Positions 61,474 through 64,000 of a DNA stretch of 64,000 nucleotides are shown here, piece by piece. The stretch is from positions 34,962-98,961 of the forward strand of contig JAIETG010000001.1 of the NCBI GenBank assembly GCA_019745395.1, read 5' to 3'. Each line of letters begins with the position of its first letter. Positions within the stretch are counted from its first letter, which is position 1. The notes under the pieces are model-generated. The model made no database searches and was not told the DNA's origin. It worked only from the letters and a program-made list of their open reading frames with translations. The stretch is from Rhabdochlamydiaceae bacterium (GTDB taxonomy: Bacteria > Chlamydiota > Chlamydiia > Chlamydiales > Rhabdochlamydiaceae). The position numbers and the translations under genes were made by a program.

Positions 61474-62655
61474 TCATTCCACCCAAAGCAATAAGCTCTT
61501 TAGGTACTCCCCTTCCGGGTGATACAAAGAAACGGGATGGTCAAGAGATTGGATATGCTTACTTAAGATTTTCACTTCACGTTTAGCTCCAGAGGCTGCT
61601 TGAAAAAGCACCTGTTGAAAAAGACTCATATCCATGAAGTAAGAACAAGAGCATGTAAGAAGAATAGTACCTGGTTTACAGGTTTCTAAAACGGCTTGAT
61701 TGATCTTACGATAGCCATGTGTTGCAGCCTCTACTTCCTGTCTTTTTTTAGCAAAAGCAGGTGGGTCTAAGATAATCAGATCATAAGAATTCATACTCTC
61801 TCTTTGGAGAAAAGAAAACACGTCTTCTTGACAAACAGTATGGCTCTCTTTAGAAAACTTCCCCATATCACTGTTTTTCTGACATAAAGCGGAAGCTTTA
61901 CTGCAGATGTCAACACTAGTAACGTGGGTTGCTCCCCCATGCAGAGCATATAAAGAAAAGCCTCCTGAATAGGAAAAGCAGTTTAAGACCTTGCGTCCTT
62001 TGGAAAGCTCACCAATTCTCCTTCTCATCTCTTTTTGATCGAGAAAAAATCCGGTTTTTTGCCCATCAACAATCGATACAGCAAAAGGAATGCCATTTTC
62101 CAAAACGATCTGCTCTGTCACCTCTTCTCCATAAAGAAGTCCCTCTTGAGGAAGTAACCCCTCTTGCGTTCTTGCGCGAGAAGTGGATTTTTCGTAGATA
62201 CAACGTGGTTTTATTTCTTCGACTAAGATATTTACAACAGTTCTGCTAAGTTGTTGCATCCCACTAGTACTGATCTGCAAAACCAAGACCTTATCATAAT
62301 AGTCCACAATAAGCCCTGGAAGACCATCTTCTTCTGCATTGATCAAACGAAAGCATGTCGTATGCGACATGTCGATCATCGAGAAGCGAAGTTTCCACGC
62401 CTTTTGAATTTTTTCTCGGATTATTTCCTGGACAGGCCTTTGATCGAAAGAAAGAACTCTTCCTGAAAGAGAGTTTTCCAATTGAAAATAGGCTTGAGCC
62501 AAGAACTGTCCCTGAGAGTTGTAAACAAAAGCCATATCTCCTGGCTGAATGTCCCCGGAAAACGAATCGATTGCCCCGGAAAAAATCCAAGGGTGGCGAT
62601 TGAGTTCCAAAGAGCGTTCTTTACCTTTTTTTAAGATGACTTTTTTTTCTGCCAT
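61474..62655 (-). CDS. rlmI: 23S rRNA (cytosine-C5) methyltransferase RlmI-like
   Basis: The protein is 393 residues. The N-terminal PUA-like domain (ILKKGKERSLELNRHPWIFSGAI) is followed by a Rossmann methyltransferase with VDGQKTGFFLDQKEMRRRI, VLNCFSYSGGFSLYALHGGA and LIILDPPAFAKKRQEVEAA. This set defines the RlmI/YccW group, which methylates C5 of C1962 in 23S rRNA. It lies 4 bases after rimO. A hairpin lies beyond its stop. Confidence 0.93.
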   Translation of the reverse strand: MAEKKVILKKGKERSLELNRHPWIFSGAIDSFSGDIQPGDMAFVYNSQGQFLAQAYFQLENSLSGRVLSFDQRPVQEIIREKIQKAWKLRFSMIDMSHTTCFRLINAEEDGLPGLIVDYYDKVLVLQISTSGMQQLSRTVVNILVEEIKPRCIYEKSTSRARTQEGLLPQEGLLYGEEVTEQIVLENGIPFAVSIVDGQKTGFFLDQKEMRRRIGELSKGRKVLNCFSYSGGFSLYALHGGATHVTSVDICSKASALCQKNSDMGKFSKESHTVCQEDVFSFLQRESMNSYDLIILDPPAFAKKRQEVEAATHGYRKINQAVLETCKPGTILLTCSCSYFMDMSLFQQVLFQAASGAKREVKILSKHIQSLDHPVSLYHPEGEYLKSLLLWVE

Positions 62656-62659
62656 AGGT

Positions 62660-64000
62660 TTAAGCCAGCGCTAAAGGTCGAGATGTTTGTTTTTTTACAG
62701 ACGTAGGAAGAGGTCCAAGGACTTTTCCAATCAAATCATAATCAGCAGATTCTGTAATCTCTACTTGGTAAAACTGCCCAAAAGCGGTAACTTTTCGTCC
62801 ATCGTTAATAATCACTTGGCCATCAATTTCCGGACACTGCCCGTAATGACGTCCTCTCATAAGAAAGGGAGAATCCGGATGATATCCTTCTACGAGAACA
62901 GAAAGTTTTTTACCAACCCATTTACGGCTATTTTTCCGTACGACTTCTAGCTGTGCTTTAGCAAGTTTTTGATATCTTCGCTCTTTTACTTCTTCAGAAA
63001 TGTGATCGGGAAGCTCTGCAGAAGGAGATTCTTTTTCTAAAGAGTATTTAAAGATACCGACATTGTCTAACTTAGCTTCCTTGACAAACTGCAAGAGCTC
63101 TTCAAAGTGCTCTTCTGTTTCCCCAGGAAAGCCCACCATCAAGCTCGTACGAATTACGATATCTGGTAGTCTAGAACGGAGTTTGCTCAATATGGACATA
63201 ATCTGTTCTTTAGACGTTTTGCGCCGCATAGCTTTTAACATATCGTCATGAATATGTTGGATAGGCATATCCAAATAACGGCAAATGCGAGGATCTTTAG
63301 CTAAAATATCGATCATCTCATCTGTAATTTCATCGGGATAAAGATATAAAAGGCGAAGCCAAAAAGGTCTTTGCTCTTGGCTGATTGTTCGTAGGAGATC
63401 TTCTAATCCCTTTTTTTCTCTGGTTTCCTTTCCAAAATCTCCTAGATCCTGAGCAATTAAAATAATCTCATGCGCTCCTTGGTCTAAAAGAAGATTAAAT
63501 TCTTTCATAACCTGAGCAATAGGCTTACTCTTTAAAGGTCCTTTGATTTTAGGAATGATACAAAAAGCACACTGTTTGGCGCAGCCTTCTGCAATCTTCA
63601 AATAAGCGTAATGTTTAGGTGTAGATACTTGTCTTGGGACTTCTCCTGACTGCAAATAGCTTCGAGCAGTTGTCACAGCTTCACCAGCAACAGGCGTCTC
63701 AATAGCTTCTAAGATCTTTTCTACATCTCCAGACCCTAAGTAGTAGTGGATATCTGAAAACCTTTCCTGCAGCTCTTCTTTGTGTTTTTGCACCATGCAT
63801 CCTGCAACAACAAGCTTTGCTCCTTCTTTTTTTTCACGAATAAGCTCTGCAATTGTATCGGAAGATTCTTGGCGAGAAGAAGCCAAAAATCCACATGTGT
63901 TAACAACCAAAAAATCGGCATCCTGCATCTGCATTGCCATTTCATAACCTGCTTTCAACAAAATCCCGATCATGACCTCAGAATCCACGAGGTTTCGGGC
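62660..64000 (-). CDS. rimO: Ribosomal protein S12 methylthiotransferase RimO, N-terminus beyond right edge
   Basis: At least 446 residues are present. The frame is open to base 64000, reading NLVDSEVMIGILLKAGY at the edge, so the true start is to the right. The N-terminal domain has NTCGFL and GCMVQKHKEEL. The radical SAM domain has KIAEGCAKQCAFCIIPKIKG (Cys-x3-Cys-x2-Cys). The tail includes a TRAM domain with GQVIINDGRKV. RimO adds a methylthio group to Asp of ribosomal protein S12. It is cotranscribed with rlmI. Confidence 0.94.
   Translation of the reverse strand, partial: ARNLVDSEVMIGILLKAGYEMAMQMQDADFLVVNTCGFLASSRQESSDTIAELIREKKEGAKLVVAGCMVQKHKEELQERFSDIHYYLGSGDVEKILEAIETPVAGEAVTTARSYLQSGEVPRQVSTPKHYAYLKIAEGCAKQCAFCIIPKIKGPLKSKPIAQVMKEFNLLLDQGAHEIILIAQDLGDFGKETREKKGLEDLLRTISQEQRPFWLRLLYLYPDEITDEMIDILAKDPRICRYLDMPIQHIHDDMLKAMRRKTSKEQIMSILSKLRSRLPDIVIRTSLMVGFPGETEEHFEELLQFVKEAKLDNVGIFKYSLEKESPSAELPDHISEEVKERRYQKLAKAQLEVVRKNSRKWVGKKLSVLVEGYHPDSPFLMRGRHYGQCPEIDGQVIINDGRKVTAFGQFYQVEITESADYDLIGKVLGPLPTSVKKQTSRPLALA

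Noticed and set aside
1..64000. Use of UGA as Trp
   Set aside because: Many genes use TGG for Trp and some end in TGA (cdsQ, MOMP-like), so the standard code holds.
1..64000. tRNA, rRNA, riboswitch or integrase attachment site
   Set aside because: I looked through the gaps and saw no cloverleaf or conserved element.

Overview
The window looks like chromosomal DNA from a chlamydia, most likely an environmental (Chlamydia-like) member of the Chlamydiota. The strongest evidence is the block at 37.0-47.1 kb. It follows the pathogenic Chlamydia type III secretion (T3SS) order: chaperone, cdsD, cdsE, cdsF, cdsG, a CT668-like gene, cdsN, cdsO, cdsP, cdsQ, pkn5. Supporting evidence is the low G+C, the many signal-peptide proteins, a MOMP-like porin, an autotransporter and several small Inc-like membrane proteins. 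Family assignment (Simkaniaceae or Rhabdochlamydiaceae) is a guess. No tRNA, rRNA, CRISPR array or intact insertion sequence was seen.

Layout, left to right. 0-2.3 kb: a long minus-strand, repeat-rich surface protein that runs off the left edge. 2.4-8.6 kb: a Y-family polymerase, a ferritin-like DUF892 protein, a decayed IS607/MerR-type HTH remnant, an AGCS symporter, an exported CHAP amidase and a YaiI-type protein. 8.6-14.4 kb: a secreted GH64-like beta-1,3-glucanase directly before an autotransporter. 14.4-17.2 kb: two BON lipoproteins around small membrane and secreted proteins, including a 51-aa DUF3309 protein. 17.4-25.4 kb: an exported FAD monooxygenase, an adenylate kinase with a signal peptide, a KynB-like cyclase, an exported M1 peptidase, an ACT-domain gene broken by one stop, a GNAT and a DoxX protein. 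25.6-29.8 kb: neutral ceramidase, PAP2 protein, exported HIT protein and a GH3 hexosaminidase. 29.9-34.3 kb: an exported kinase-like protein, a sphingomyelinase-like EEP protein, and a tandem pair of TM-anchored paralogues.

The most unusual gene is at 34934-36952. Its first ~296 residues are a shortened copy of CdsD (first FHA domain, TM segment, BON-like domain), taken from the gene 2.5 kb downstream. Its remainder is a copy of the EEP domain encoded 4 kb upstream. A decayed tail of the kinase-like gene lies just 5' of it, so the kinase-EEP block was probably duplicated and then fused to a cdsD duplicate. The result appears to be a phosphodiesterase or sphingomyelinase-like domain tethered to a T3SS inner-ring scaffold. 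With the ceramidase and PAP2 genes this suggests a sphingolipid-processing locus next to the T3SS.

After the T3SS block, cdsC (secretin) is not at its usual place behind pkn5; a 74-aa proline-rich ORF is there instead. 47.4-51.9 kb: an MFS transporter, an archaeal-type DUF234 ATPase with an array of alternating 10-bp operator-like sites, and a secreted beta-propeller-like protein. 51.9-55.0 kb: a tight operon ansA-proC-ferredoxin-xerD. 55.0-57.4 kb: a degenerate PAP2 protein and an ABC exporter. 57.4-61.4 kb: a protein ending in a CaaX-like CVIC, a MOMP-like porin, a membrane AAA+ ATPase and a decayed paralogue of the CVIC gene. 61.5-64.0 kb: rlmI and rimO, the latter running off the right edge.
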